Positions 1 to 10,828 of a stretch of DNA of 64,000 nucleotides are shown one piece after another. Under the pieces are notes generated by a model. It saw only the letters and a program-made list of their open reading frames with translations. It was not told the origin of the DNA and ran no database searches. Within the stretch, counting starts at the first letter, position 1. Every line of letters starts with the position of its first letter. Location of the stretch: the NCBI GenBank assembly GCA_009859145.1, contig VRVR01000003.1, positions 248,001 through 312,000 of the forward strand, given 5' to 3'. Source of the stretch: Andalucia godoyi (Eukaryota > Discoba > Jakobea > Jakobida > Andaluciidae). Both the position numbers and the translations under genes were made by a program.

Positions 1-3000
1 GCTTCTCAAAGGCTCCTTCTTGCTGCGCAACTTCGATGACTTGCAAGTAGCACGAAGCATCATCCGCTCGCAAGAACGAATCGATGGATGCGGAGACAAA
101 TCCAGGGGTCTCGAGCTGTGCCTTGGCAACCAGCGACCAAACTTCAGCCTGGTCAACACGCTCGGCGTACTCGACTGCACGATCAATGTTGTGCATGTTC
201 TCCAACAAAACGGTAACAGCCTCGGCATGGTGGCTGAACTTCTTGTAGATGGCAAAAGCCTCCTCGAACAACTCGTTCTTGGTCGCAACGAAGGCAATGG
301 ATTGTGCATCGTAGTTGTCCAAGCGGTTGATGAAATCCATAACTCGGGACTGATCTGCCTTGATGGCAGTAAGGATAAGCAAGTTCTGGAGATTGTGATT
401 CTTCTTGAACTCGGAGTTTCCTTGCAAAACGATCTTCTCGAGAAGTCCGATCAATTCGTTTGGAAGGTCCGCGGCCATGAACGCCTTGACAGTGTTGGAC
501 ACCTCCTCAGGGTTGTTCGACTCGGGAAGAGCATACTGCACAACTGCGTCGATAACGCTGCGGCGGTTCTTGTTCTCGTCAGACAAAACAACGGCCCACA
601 GATCCTCGTTCTGACGCTCAACCAAATAGCGAGCCTCCTGCCGGAACATGGAGTTCTTATTGCATACATCAACGAGCTCGTAATCGCACTGTCCACGCTT
701 GTACGCGATGAACGCAAGGTGCGGATCACGCTTCTCGCAATACTTACCCACAACACGAGAGTCGTAGTACTGGTTGGATTCCAAAAACTTTGCAGCGTCC
801 TTGTTGAGATCAATGTAGACCTTCGCAAGAGCGTTGTGAAGAGAAACTTCCTGAGAGCCTTCGTTGAGACGGGCCTCGAGCCATCCGAGCAAAAGCTTCA
901 TGCGGTTGCGCTTCTCAACTTCCTCAACCAGCGGGTCAACAGGGCACATGTTTCCGACGGACAAGATCAGGTTACGGATGTAGTCTTCGCGAGCATCGAG
1001 ATCAATCAATGCACCAACAACGGCAGGAGTACGGAGGGGGTTGCGAGTGATGCAGAACGCATCGATGAACTTCAGTTGGTTCGACTGGAACAAGAACTGA
1101 ACCATCTCCTCAACGAAGTCGTACTTGTCGCACACATTGATGAACGGCCACATATCGGGCATGCGGTTCTCCTTCAAGAACTGCTTGGTGCGCTCCGCGT
1201 CATAGACGTTCGATTCACGAGTCATACGCTCGACCTCGGCAAAGTTGCCAACACGGAAAGCGGCCTCGATGTATTTGAAATGGATCTCGGCGTCGGTGGA
1301 AGTCGGCACCTGAGAACCCAAGAAGTAGAAGAGACCATCGTAGCACTTGAACTTCTCCAAAAGCTCGATGAGAGACTTCGGAGTGAGTTGCGTTGCATAA
1401 CGAGACGCAATCTGGGTAACGAGAGATGCATTCGCACGCATGTTCGAGCGAAGGAGTTCCTGGAGGCAGGTCAGTGCTTCTTCAGATGACAAGTTTCCAA
1501 AGAAGGTGATGACGAACTGCGGATCCATCTGCGGTGCATGGACGACAACGCGGCGGATATCATTAAGTTCCTTGTAGTTCTCAAGAGCGCGGTGGAAAAG
1601 ACCGGCCTTCTCGCACAGAGCGGCGATACGCTGCTTGTCGTACTGCGAGAACATTCCTGAGCCAAGAATGCGGTCCGCAACCTGCGGCGGCGAATACATA
1701 AGATTGGTTTCGATCAAACGAGTCTGCAGGGCAGCCTGCGTCGGACGATCACCCTTCAGGACGTCCAACAGGAAGTCGGTAACCTGAGGAATCATCGTGC
1801 GCTGGACAAACACGTTCACAATACCATCGATGTTCAGGTTCGGGTCATTCTGAGCAGCAAGCTTTGCCAGGGCAACAGCTCCGTCCGGGTTGATTCCGAT
1901 GAGTCCGAGGATGATTTGTGGGTAGTCCGGAGTATAGTTGAACTTCTGGGAATACGCGGGAATCTTGTCCAACTGTCCCTTTTCTGCAAGGAGACCAATG
2001 ACCTTGGCATGGGCGCTACCCTTGACATAGATCTTGAGGGCAAGATCCTTGTCGTATCCCCGAGTGATATCACCAAGGGCCTCGGAGCACTCGAGCTTGT
2101 TCTGGTCAAAGAGAGACTGGAGCTGGGCAACGCCACCCTTTGCCAAAAACAACTTCGCAACTTCAACCGACTCGAATGCATTCAAGTTTGACGAATCGAT
2201 GAGGGTCTTGAAGTACAGCGAGATTGCGGGCGGCTGGCCGGGCTGGGCAGGAACCTGCTGCAAACGTTCAAGGGTCTGCTGGTTTCGCAAGATGCCTCCA
2301 GGGGCGCTGATGGCCATCTGGATTGCTTCCTGGATGCGTCCCTCCTGCAGAAGTCTGCTGAACTGTCCAACGAAGACATCGTCAGCTCCCGGCAAATCGG
2401 CACGCTTAGCAAGGCGAATGGCAAGATCAAGGTTGTTCAGGGTTCCCTTGACGTACGGGACGAGGTTGTTGTCATCAACAGCAATGGTAAGAACCTGGCC
2501 AACACGGTTGATACCGATCACACCATTGTTCGCAGTGAACGGCGCGGTCACAAAGATGGTCTCAGTGGAGATGCGGTTGGAGAAGAGGAGGGCACCGGTC
2601 TCGACGTCGAACATGTAGAGCGTTCCAAGGCGGGAAATCATATAGATGACTCCGTGGCGATCAGACACCTGCATGGCCACGGGGAAGTCGCCAGCGGCAA
2701 AGTTGATGGAAACCATGACCTTGTTGAACATGGGGGCACCAGCGGGTTTGTTGGTGGGCACTTCCATCACATAGAGCTTTCCACCGTCGGGCTTGTTGAC
2801 TGCAATGCAAGCCAAGGTCGACGAGAAGTTGGTTCCGACGTGTTTGAAGTCCGAGAAGGCGCATGCATGTCCATCGACAACCTGAGAAACCTTCTTCTCC
2901 ATGGAGTAGAGCTGGAGAACTCCCTTTGCAGAGCCGTCCTCATTGCGCCCAAGTCCAATGAGCATGCACCACTGTCCAGAGGAGTCAGTGCGGTAGTTGA

Positions 3001-3458
3001 TAATGGACGACCCCTCGAGGGCGGGCTGGCGATCAAACACCTTCTTCGGTGCCGAGTCGCCCTCCATGGACCAATGGAAGACTGCGGTCGGAGTGACAAG
3101 CGCAAGCATCGAGACGGAGATCCACTTCCAGAACACAACCTGTTCCTGAGTAGTATGAGACTTCATCTTGGCCTTCATCTCCAAGTTGAAAATCTGGAGA
3201 GTAGTTCCCGACTTGAGAGCAAGAACCTTGGACTGCGGATGCATAATCGCAGAGTCCGCATTAATGCGCTGGCGAATAACCTGCTGGTTGGCAGTTTCGA
3301 TGATGCAGATCTGAGACGCATCGCCTTGCTGCTCGCGCACGCAGATATACTTATCGGACTCCATGGTCACGGTGTTGAAGGAGATTGCAGCAGGTGCAAT
3401 TCCGAGGTTGGGAAGCTTGAAAAGCTCCTGGAACTTGATGGGAATACTTCCAGACATT
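1..3458 (-). CDS. CLTC: Clathrin heavy chain (partial, C-terminus beyond the left edge)
   Basis: Coat triskelion leg for endocytic and trans-Golgi vesicles. The minus strand is open from the ATG at 3456-3458 to the window edge, giving about 1152 of the usual ~1700 residues. The N-terminus starts MSGSIPIKFQELFKLPNLGI and reads through the WD-like beta-propeller domain (roughly residues 1-330). The linker and the alpha-helical CHCR repeats follow (for example a segment with NLDLAIRLAKRADLPGADD). The distal leg, trimerisation region and QLMLT-type tail are not in the window. Codon choice is strongly biased to C-ending codons, typical of high expression, and this creates a 489-aa antisense open frame that is not a gene. 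It diverges from CRNKL1 over a purine-rich 0.8-kb interval. Identification is certain; no intron was seen in this part. Confidence 0.96.
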
Positions 3459-3835
3459 CTCTCTCTCTCTCTCTCTCTCTTTTCTCTTATGAACACGCAC
3501 GATGCTTATTATTTTTCCCAAAGGAGACAGAGAAAGGAAGAAAAGAAAAGAAAAGAAAAGAAAAAGAAGTAGAAGGTTAAAAGAGGTTCTCGGGCTTTCA
3601 CTATTTAAAAAAACTTTTGATAGGGGAGATGAAAGTTTTTTAAAAGGAAAGATCGAAGAGCCGGATTCGAATCTCTACCGAAAGAAAAGAAAAGAAAAGA
3701 AAACTGAAACAGTGCACAAGAAGCTGACCACCGGAAGAAGAAAGAAGAAAGAAGAAAGAAGAAAAAGAAAAGAAGAAAGAAAGACGGACGGAGAAAGAAA
3801 GACGGAAACAAAGAGAGACGAGGAAGAATAATAGA
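3459..3835. repeat. Low-complexity CT/GA-rich tract in a divergent promoter
   Basis: A (TC)n run lies directly upstream of the clathrin ATG (about 3459-3481). It is followed by several AAAAG pentamer blocks (about 3539-3570 and 3682-3702) and AAG/GAAAGA blocks (about 3725-3830). On the clathrin strand this is a long pyrimidine-rich leader. The interval 3459-4262 holds no gene I can support and must carry the promoters of both divergent genes. Confidence 0.7.
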
Positions 3836-4179
3836 GCAAAGAGAAAAGGGCAACCTGCTGGAAAAGAGTAAAGCTCGGGTGAGGAGCGGTGCAAGTAAGT
3901 CCCATGATCACGCCTTGAAGCGGATGCAGGAAACAATTGGGGGGACCAAGGATCGAGTCATCGGCTCTCTGCCAATTTGAAGTTGTTGGCACTACCCTTG
4001 GTACGTGTGTAGGGGATAAGCCCCTCGCATTACACTTTCTCCCTCTCTTTTTTGGAGATCTGCATAGCATCAATTGTTGCTACGCAGCTTACTGTAGATG
4101 GCGGGTTGCTGCAGCGCTTCTTTTCCGTGTTTTCGTTTTTGTTTGATTTCGACTTGGGTGTTGAGACCGAAAAAGGGAA

Positions 4180-4250
4180 AGGAAGAAGACGACGACGACG
4201 ACGACGACGAAGAAGAAGAAGAAGGAGGAGGAGGAGAAGGAGAAGAAGAA
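4180..4250. repeat. GAC/GAA/GGA trinucleotide repeat in the 5' leader of CRNKL1
   Basis: About 70 bp of imperfect GAC, GAA and GGA triplets lie just upstream of the chosen CRNKL1 start at 4263. If an upstream ATG were used (frame open from 4098), the tract would add an acidic-glycine run absent from homologues. Confidence 0.6.
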
Positions 4251-4262
4251 GTAAAGCAACGA

Positions 4263-6248
4263 ATGGCTGTAAGGAACAAATCGGCCTCGGCTGTGCAGAT
4301 CACAGCCGAGCAGATCATTCGTGAGGCCAATGAAGGATCGAACAGGGCTTCTGCTACAAAGTCAGTGAGACGCATTGCGGATGCTGCTGAGCTTGCGGAT
4401 GTGCAACAGCGGAAGCGGCGAGAATTTGAAGGCCTGGTTACGTCTGCACGTAGCAAAACAAGCATATTCCTGCGATACGCAAAATGGGAAGAAAAAGAAC
4501 AGCTGGATGTTCCAAGATCTCGAGCAATCTACGAACGAGCTCTCGAGGACAACTACCGGCTTGCGCATGTTTGGCTACAATACGCGGAAATGGAGATCAG
4601 GAATGAGTATGCCAACCATGCTCGTAATATACTCGATAGGGCGGTGACGTTGCTACCGAAAGAGGATGCACTGTGGCTCAAGTATGTGTTTGTACAGGAG
4701 GTCTTGGGCGACATCGAAGGAACAAGAGCTGTGTTTGAGCGGTGGCTGCAGTGGCAACCGGATGACCGGGCTTGGAGCATGGCTGTCAAGTTTGAGAAGA
4801 GGCATCGGTCTTGGGATCGAGTTCGCGAGTTGTATCAACGGTGGATCGATCGGTTTCCAAAGATTGAGGTTTGGATCAAGTTTGCAAAGTTTGAAGAGAA
4901 GGTCCATGCAATCGAACGCGCGCGAGAAATTTACGAGACCGCGCTCAAGTACTTTGGAGACCAGTTCTCGACGCAGGAATTGTACATTGCGTTCGCCGAG
5001 TTCGAGGTCAGGGAAGAAGAAATGGAACGCGCCCGTGCCATCTTCCGGTACGGAATTGATCACTTGTCTCGGAGTCAGTGTGAGGAGTTGTACCGACTGT
5101 GGACTCAGTTTGAAAAGAGCTTTGGGGATCGCGAAGGCCTTGACAGTGTAATTTTCGAAAAGAAAAGGTTCGAATATGAAACGCAGGTAGCCGAGCATCC
5201 CCACGATGTTGAAGCGTGGCTGAACTATGTTCGGCTGGCAGAATCGCTCGCTCGTGATCTGGATCTTGCTCGCTCGGTGTTCCGACGGGCCACTTCCTTT
5301 ATTCCGGAGTCCAAGGAAAAGCAGGATTGGAGAAGGTACATTTTTTTATGGATCCGGTGGGCGGTGTTTGAGGAACTGATTGCTCAGGACCTGGAGGCGA
5401 CTCGTCACGTTTATCGGCTGTGCTTGGACTGCATTCCCCACAAAAGGTTCACGTTTGCAAAAATCTGGATTTTCGCAGCTCAATTCGAGCTCCGGCAGAT
5501 GAACCTTGGAGACGCACGGAAGCTCTTGGGCGCTGCAATTGGAAAATGTCCCAAGCAGAAGCTGTTCGAGTTTTATATCAGCCTTGAAAGAAACCTCGGC
5601 GAGTATGATCGCTGCCGCATCTTGTTTGGCAAGCACATTCAACACGATCCGACGAGTGCAGATGTTTGGATCCGATTTGCTGGCTTTGAATCCGATCTCG
5701 AGGAAGTGGAGAGGGCGCGCTCGATTTTCCGACTCGGTTGCAGCCAGGGCTCCGTAATCGAACGTGACAAGATCTTTCGCGCATTTATTGAATTTGAAAT
5801 GGGCCAGAATGACGTGGACCGTGTCCGCGAATTGTATGAACTATTTATTGAAAACTTCAAAGGAATGGATGTTTGGTTGTCATTTGCTGTTTTCGAAGCA
5901 GAGTCTGGTAATGTAGAGGAAGGCCGCGCCGTGCTGCAGCGTGCGCAGGAATACTTCAAGGAATTTTCCGATCTTGTGGAGGAGCGCGTTTCTGTGTTTT
6001 CGCATTGGCTTGATTTCGAACACGAGTACGGCTCGGAAGAGACAGTTGCCGCCATGGAGGCGCGTCTTCCCAGGCAGGAGGAATCGCAGGAAACGGTTGT
6101 TGACGACGACGGGAACGCTGTCGGCGTGCGTGATGTTGTTCGCTGGATCTTTCCCGATGATCAGAAACCCGTGGGACCACTCAAGATCCTTGAAATGGCC
6201 CAGCGCTGGAAGCAGATGCAGATGCAGGGTCAAAGCACGTCGTCATAG
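4263..6248 (+). CDS. CRNKL1: Crooked-neck-like pre-mRNA splicing factor (CRNKL1/Clf1/Syf3)
   Basis: Scaffold of the Prp19-associated NineTeen complex in the spliceosome, nuclear. The 661-aa protein begins MAVRNKSASAVQITAEQIIREA, the standard CRNKL1 N-terminus. HAT (half-a-TPR) repeats then follow through most of the length, with recurrent W..Y..FE and RAR.I(Y/F) motifs such as RARAIFRYGID and HKRFTFAKIWIFAAQFELRQ. The C-terminus has the family sequence WIFPDD followed by a Q/M-rich tail. The frame is open upstream to 4098, but that stretch encodes a D/E/G-rich low-complexity run made by GAC/GAA repeats. The ATG at 4263 matches homologue length and is preferred. No intron is needed. Confidence 0.95.
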   Translation: MAVRNKSASAVQITAEQIIREANEGSNRASATKSVRRIADAAELADVQQRKRREFEGLVTSARSKTSIFLRYAKWEEKEQLDVPRSRAIYERALEDNYRLAHVWLQYAEMEIRNEYANHARNILDRAVTLLPKEDALWLKYVFVQEVLGDIEGTRAVFERWLQWQPDDRAWSMAVKFEKRHRSWDRVRELYQRWIDRFPKIEVWIKFAKFEEKVHAIERAREIYETALKYFGDQFSTQELYIAFAEFEVREEEMERARAIFRYGIDHLSRSQCEELYRLWTQFEKSFGDREGLDSVIFEKKRFEYETQVAEHPHDVEAWLNYVRLAESLARDLDLARSVFRRATSFIPESKEKQDWRRYIFLWIRWAVFEELIAQDLEATRHVYRLCLDCIPHKRFTFAKIWIFAAQFELRQMNLGDARKLLGAAIGKCPKQKLFEFYISLERNLGEYDRCRILFGKHIQHDPTSADVWIRFAGFESDLEEVERARSIFRLGCSQGSVIERDKIFRAFIEFEMGQNDVDRVRELYELFIENFKGMDVWLSFAVFEAESGNVEEGRAVLQRAQEYFKEFSDLVEERVSVFSHWLDFEHEYGSEETVAAMEARLPRQEESQETVVDDDGNAVGVRDVVRWIFPDDQKPVGPLKILEMAQRWKQMQMQGQSTSS

Positions 6249-7010
6249 GAAGAATCTATCAGTGCTGCGATTGTTCCTGTTATTTATTTATTTATTTATT
6301 TATTTATGGTACTACCCTCCAACCCAAAACGACTGGTGGACGGCTGTGATATATCGTCGGATAGTACGGCTGAAGGTGTGCAGGTCGAGACCCAATGAGA
6401 GACACTGTCGAATATTGACAGCCGCATTCTTTTGTAATCGATGATTCCTCCGCCGTGCCCCCCTCCGCTCTCTCTCTCTTTCTGTGTGGCGTACACCATT
6501 GCCAATCAACAATCAATGCAATATCCGCTCGATTGACAACCGAGAATGAACAAGTGGATAAAATATGCGGAATGGCAAAAGGTGAAGCTCGTTGAAACCC
6601 CTAGTTTCCCATGGTTCCCAAGCTCCGAACGATTCTAACGAATGCACTCATTGATCCATTCGAGAGCTCTGAACAGGAAAATAGGTTGTTTCTGTTTTGG
6701 GGTGCGCAGACCCACAGATGTCCCACTCAAAAGGGGAACTCATTGGATGGGCGCTGATGCGGATTGTAAAAGTCACTTTTTACGCCAAATAAATCTGACT
6801 GAAGCGCAGCATGCGAGCCAAATGTTTGGAGAGGTTTGGATTGGAGGGTAATACTTCTTTTGATTCTCACCCCAATTTATTTTAATAAAAAACTATGCTA
6901 GATTTGCCAAAAGCGCCGAGAGCACCAGATATCGAAATGTTTGCAGACGGACAGAACAATCAGAGCAGCAACAGCAACAGCAACACGAAGAACCATTGGA
7001 TGCATCCTGG
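6249..7010. other. Gene-free interval between CRNKL1 and the GFA protein
   Basis: Two 3' ends converge here. There is a (TTTA)n microsatellite at about 6283-6306 just after the CRNKL1 stop, several short shadow frames, and a CAGCAA-type run near 6964-6980. Nothing codes convincingly. Confidence 0.6.
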
Positions 7011-7418
7011 TCAGCCTTGAGGTCTTGTCAATCCGGCAAGTGTGTGGCCGTGTTTTTCCCAGTTCAACCCGTCGAAATCAGTAATCTTGACACGGATACT
7101 TCGAAAGTCATCCAAGCACCGTGCGTTCACCGATATCCCATCTGGATTCGAACGCGGGACATACCAAGACTTGATGCCGCACGTTTTGCAGAACCAGTGC
7201 TTCGCAACACCGGTATTGAACGTGTACAAAGTTGCATTCTCTGCCGGAGTCAGCAAATGAAACTGCGAGTTTGGAACAATCAGATGCAGGTATGCTGTCT
7301 TGTCGCAAATGCTGCAATTGCATAACACGACCTCCAATGCATCTTGCTTGTCTTGGAACGCAGGAACATCCACCTCGAATCGAACGCTTCCGCAATGACA
7401 GCCTCCACACAGCTTCAT
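7011..7418 (-). CDS. GFA / CENP-V family zinc protein
   Basis: A 135-aa protein of the glutathione-dependent formaldehyde-activating (GFA) fold, shared with CENP-V. It begins MKLCGGCHCGSVRFE and carries the expected metal-binding cysteine sets: CGGCHCG near residue 5, CNCSIC around residue 34, and FCKTCGIKS around residue 77. Residues such as WEKHGHTL near the end are typical of small GFA proteins. The open frame runs further upstream, but the start at 7418 places CGGCHCG at the usual distance from the N-terminus. Substrate is unknown; many members are not true formaldehyde-activating enzymes. Repeat B copy 1 ends 128 bp upstream of the start. Confidence 0.85.
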   Translation of the reverse strand: MKLCGGCHCGSVRFEVDVPAFQDKQDALEVVLCNCSICDKTAYLHLIVPNSQFHLLTPAENATLYTFNTGVAKHWFCKTCGIKSWYVPRSNPDGISVNARCLDDFRSIRVKITDFDGLNWEKHGHTLAGLTRPQG

Positions 7419-7546
7419 TCTCCTTCCTCGTCTCCTGACTCCTGGCCTTTCGGGTATCGCGTACGCGGGTGTTTTTGCTTTTTCCAGCGGCCCTGCAAAG
7501 TGGTCGTTTGTCCCCTCCACCCAACCACACGAACGGCTCGAAAAAG

Positions 7547-7910
7547 CCGTTGAATAATACCACGTCATGCGTACGGAAGTACCCATACACAGACACGGTC
7601 AAATACTGGCCGACACTAGCACGTTTGCTTCACAGGGAATTCGTGCTTACGCACGCTCGGCCAGAATTCAACCGGTGACACAGGCTCTGCATTTTCGACA
7701 CTCTTTACCGCAGCATCCGTAGCCATCTATTCTATCATTCGTTGGTTCCACTTTATTAATTCAATTATGGGCGTGAGTGCGCTGGGATGACGCATTCGCC
7801 TACGCCTACGTCGCTCGATACAGGGCCTATCCCCTTCCCGGCAACGGGATGCAAGGATTGAATATGCATGTCTATTCGTAGATACGCATGTTCAGTGTAT
7901 ATTGCAGGCG
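7547..7910 (-). repeat. Dispersed repeat B, copy 1 (internally deleted, inverted)
   Basis: The reverse complement of this segment matches 22903-23463 and 41208-41836 along most of its length. Shared parts include the end motif TTATTATTCAACGG, the block GCGTAAGCACG, the GCGTAGG hexamer run and the CATGCATATTCAATC block. It lacks about 200 bp of the centre; the junction is at the GGGCCT near 7823. The CAACGG end faces the GFA gene start. Confidence 0.85.
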
Positions 7911-8120
7911 AAGGCTCCAGCAAAAAAAAACTTGAGGGTTTGTGCCGGTCGTAAAAAACCCATGTTTCCTCACTTTCCTTGTCGAAGGTGAACCTCTCCC
8001 CATGTTTCGCCAAGCATGAAAAATAACCCAGCACTGGCTGACCTTTCACATCAAGCAAGTACATTACGTTACGTTGCATTGTTTATTAATAATAGTAGAA
8101 ATCGCGAAGACGCTTGTGGA

Positions 8121-9755
8121 ATGCGGGCGGACCAACAAGGACTCTTTGATGCGCGTCGCATTCCAAAGACATCGCTTGGACGGCTTGTCAGCTTCCGACT
8201 TGGAGGCGTCTTTCAGTGCATACTTACGATTCTTGTTGTGACCGTCGTTCTTTCCTCTTTTGACATTGGCGGAATCAAATGGGCCAGAATAAGAGCAGGC
8301 TCGTTCTCCCCGTGGCTTGTATGCACACATGGAGAGTGGTTTCGAATATTCACTTCTCCAGTGCTGCATTTTTCCATCCGACATGCTATGGAATCCATCC
8401 TGTCTCTCATGATCCATGGCATTCCGGTTAATTTACTGATTGGAAACCAGAGGTTTGTTGTTCTCATGACTTGCTGTGCGATTATGTGCTGCATATTTTG
8501 TGTAGTGACAACGTATGTGTTTACGTTCTGGGCCAAGTTCGACGATGCCGCAGGTTTCTCTTCTGTGCTGTACGGCATCTGTACATTTCTGTGTTTTGTT
8601 CCATTCACATTCCGATCAGACGAGATCGTGATTTTGAGTACCCGCAGCACGCTCTGGTATAAGTTGCATCAGCGCAGACGGTTGCTGCTGCTGTACTTTG
8701 TGGTTTCCATGATCTTTGAGGCATTGTCGTCAATCCCATATTCTTCTTCCATTCTGTCGAGCGCCGGGCACTTGGGGGGATGCTGCGGTGGACTTGTCTT
8801 TTTATTTTATTTCGCTCGTCAGGATCGGAACCGGCTGTTTGCGGTGGATGCCCTGTATGACGACACTCTCGATGCGGATGCAGGGGAAGATTTATGGCAT
8901 TTGCTGCCTCCTCCGGCACGCACAAAGTATCAAAAGGCACTCGAGTGGTTTTGGAGAGAACGGAATGATGCTGGAATTCGAGAGGCGGATGTCGAACTGC
9001 AGCTCACACGAAGCTCTGTATTTCGAAGTTGGTTTGCCACTTTCCTACTGTTCGTGGTGCCGGTCTGCTGGACGTTGATGTCCGAGAAGCCGTGGTTATT
9101 CTCGAAATCGTATTGTGAGCGAACGTTATTCGATTTACAGCTTTCGGAATCCTCTCCAATTAACCTTCCAGTCCCGTCATATCTCTTGCCGTACACACAA
9201 ATTGTTCCTCTTCGACGATCTGCGGCGTCCTGGCCAATCAACTCTGTGGTATCAGATGTGTTTCAAGCCGGGAGGATCGCTCGGGACCCGTATACGGTGC
9301 GAAGCGTGGTGGTATCGACGCCCTTTCTGCCGAATGGCGCTCCCTGTTCCTCTAAATACTCGGATTACAAGCCATTTGACCGGAATGGAGCATCACTAGT
9401 TATTCATCCTCTAGAAACGGAATGTCTGCTTCACTCGGACCATGTCCGCACCTTCTTCTGGCCGCTGGCGCTGGACGGGCTCCTGGATCAGCACACTGTA
9501 GAGCAGTCTTTTGCACGCAACTCCACTGCAGAACGGGTCTGGGACTCGTCAAGGGTCCTTCCTTCAGGTTCAAAGTTTCTGATTCAGCAGGTTCGCGTGT
9601 ATGTCTCGTGGCTTTCAGAATCAAAGGCTCTTTGGACCGTAGTCGAAGTCAACCCGCTTGTCGGACCGGAGATCACGAATGACATTTTCGCATTGGGCGA
9701 TCCGTCTTTCGGTTTCTCCGCACCGCAGTCTGCGTGCTACAGCGCCCGGCGATAA
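8121..9755 (+). CDS. Rhomboid-family intramembrane serine protease with long C-terminal domain
   Basis: Polytopic membrane protease, 544 aa from the ATG at 8121 (the frame is open back to 8016). The rhomboid core covers residues about 25-235. The L1-loop motif HGEWFRIFTSPVLHFSIRH matches the family WR..T..F.H pattern. The nucleophile lies in GFSS (Ser147) and the catalytic His in AGHLGGCCGG (His217), so the Ser-His dyad looks intact. About 300 further residues include one more hydrophobic segment (FLLFVVPVCWTLM) and a large soluble or lumenal region of unknown function. The compartment cannot be decided; secretory pathway or mitochondrion are both possible. It diverges from the GFA gene, with repeat B1 between them. 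Confidence 0.8.
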   Translation: MRADQQGLFDARRIPKTSLGRLVSFRLGGVFQCILTILVVTVVLSSFDIGGIKWARIRAGSFSPWLVCTHGEWFRIFTSPVLHFSIRHAMESILSLMIHGIPVNLLIGNQRFVVLMTCCAIMCCIFCVVTTYVFTFWAKFDDAAGFSSVLYGICTFLCFVPFTFRSDEIVILSTRSTLWYKLHQRRRLLLLYFVVSMIFEALSSIPYSSSILSSAGHLGGCCGGLVFLFYFARQDRNRLFAVDALYDDTLDADAGEDLWHLLPPPARTKYQKALEWFWRERNDAGIREADVELQLTRSSVFRSWFATFLLFVVPVCWTLMSEKPWLFSKSYCERTLFDLQLSESSPINLPVPSYLLPYTQIVPLRRSAASWPINSVVSDVFQAGRIARDPYTVRSVVVSTPFLPNGAPCSSKYSDYKPFDRNGASLVIHPLETECLLHSDHVRTFFWPLALDGLLDQHTVEQSFARNSTAERVWDSSRVLPSGSKFLIQQVRVYVSWLSESKALWTVVEVNPLVGPEITNDIFALGDPSFGFSAPQSACYSARR

Positions 9756-10110
9756 ATGCCCTGTCTGCTGTCCATCCTACTGATCTTCTGATCTTTTATG
9801 TATTATCAATTATCCTTATTCTTAATTCCGCCTTCCGCCGTCTCCCCACTTTCAATATTTAGAGCCTTTGATAAAGTTGAGTATTTGCTCGTGCTGCCTG
9901 CTGCCTCCGTGCCTCGGACGTCCTGCGAGCTGCGTCCTGTTCAGCCGCTTCGCGGTCGTACACAGAACATCCTCAATGACAGTTTTTCGCACATCATCGT
10001 CGTATCAAGTCCTCCTTGTCGAAATAACTCCCTCGCAGGACTTCTTCGGGTTTTTTGTTGGATTCGCAAGCACACGCACGGACACACAAACAGCCACTGG
10101 AATAGAGAGC

Positions 10111-10734
10111 ATGTCGACTTCTTCAGACTCGGATAGCGAAGACGACCGACGGAAAGCAGCATTTGCATCCGTAATCTTTGATCCTTTCCAGTCCGTGACT
10201 TCCCACAAAGACAAGGAGCGCCAAAAACAAAGGGTTTGTTGTTTATTCATTCTGTTCATCATTGTTTATGATTGCTTTGAGAGATTCGCCTGTTCCTGAC
10301 ATTTCTTTATGATGACGGTGGTGGAGATTTAGGAGTCTAATAAATTGAATGTGAATTACGCATCGGAGGGAGTCAAGTCGCACCTGTCTTCCAAACTGCA
10401 TACCGCGTTGGAAGATGCGATCGGGTTTGAGACGAAGCCGCTTGATCTAGTATTTGAAAAGCAGATAAAAGCATTGTCTGCAGATTCTCTAGGTATTCGA
10501 CTAATGAGGACCTCGAAGCGCATCGTCACGGATCTCAAAGATCCAAATCAGATGCCAACCGAAGAAGATCTTGCGTTGAAAAAGGAGGAGGAACTCCGCA
10601 GGAAACGGGCCAAGATTATGCAGGAAGAGTCAGACTCTTCGGATTCTGACAACCGCAATGACTCGGATCGAAAACAGAGGCTGTCCGCTGTGACAAATGT
10701 TGTATCGATGGAACTCGGTGTACCAAAACGATAG
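10111..10734 (+). CDS. CUSTOS-like protein (one intron)
   Basis: I splice exon 1 (10111-10233) to exon 2 (10333-10734) across a 99-bp intron, donor GTTTGT and acceptor TTTAG, phase 0. The 174-aa product starts MSTSSDSDSEDDRRKAAFAS, like the Ser/Asp-rich N-terminus of CUSTOS. Exon 2 continues with NYASEGVKSHLSSKLHTALE, resembling the CUSTOS segment ending in EFRAHVAKKLGA, then LGIRLMRTSK, resembling DGFRLF-TS. A K/E-rich C-terminus follows. CUSTOS proteins are nuclear and linked to Wnt signalling in animals; the role in protists is unknown. The match is short, so treat the name as a family suggestion. Confidence 0.6.
10234..10332 (+). other. Intron of the CUSTOS-like gene
   Basis: 99 bp, donor GTTTGTTG, acceptor GATTTAG. 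A CCTGAC branch-like motif lies about 30 bp upstream of the acceptor. It contains in-frame stops, so splicing is needed to connect the two coding parts. Confidence 0.7.
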
Positions 10735-10828
10735 CGAAGAGTACAACAGTAGCCTCGCAGATTCAGGCTCCTGAGTTCAGGCCATCATGGCAACCAGGAT
10801 GGTACATTGTGTGACTCGGCCACATTTT

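Noticed and set aside
20-1489. 489-codon plus-strand open frame antisense to clathrin
   Set aside because: It mirrors the clathrin codon bias, has no domain, and the opposite strand is unmistakably clathrin heavy chain.
2654-3580. 308-codon plus-strand frame over the clathrin N-terminus
   Set aside because: Antisense shadow running into CT/GA low-complexity sequence.
3655-3685. GGATTCGAATCTC resembling a tRNA B box
   Set aside because: No complementary T-stem, acceptor stem or A box could be drawn around it; it is a chance palindrome.
4098-4262. Upstream start for CRNKL1
   Set aside because: It would add a Phe/Cys-rich and then D/E/G homopolymer leader produced by triplet repeats; homologues begin at the ATG at 4263.
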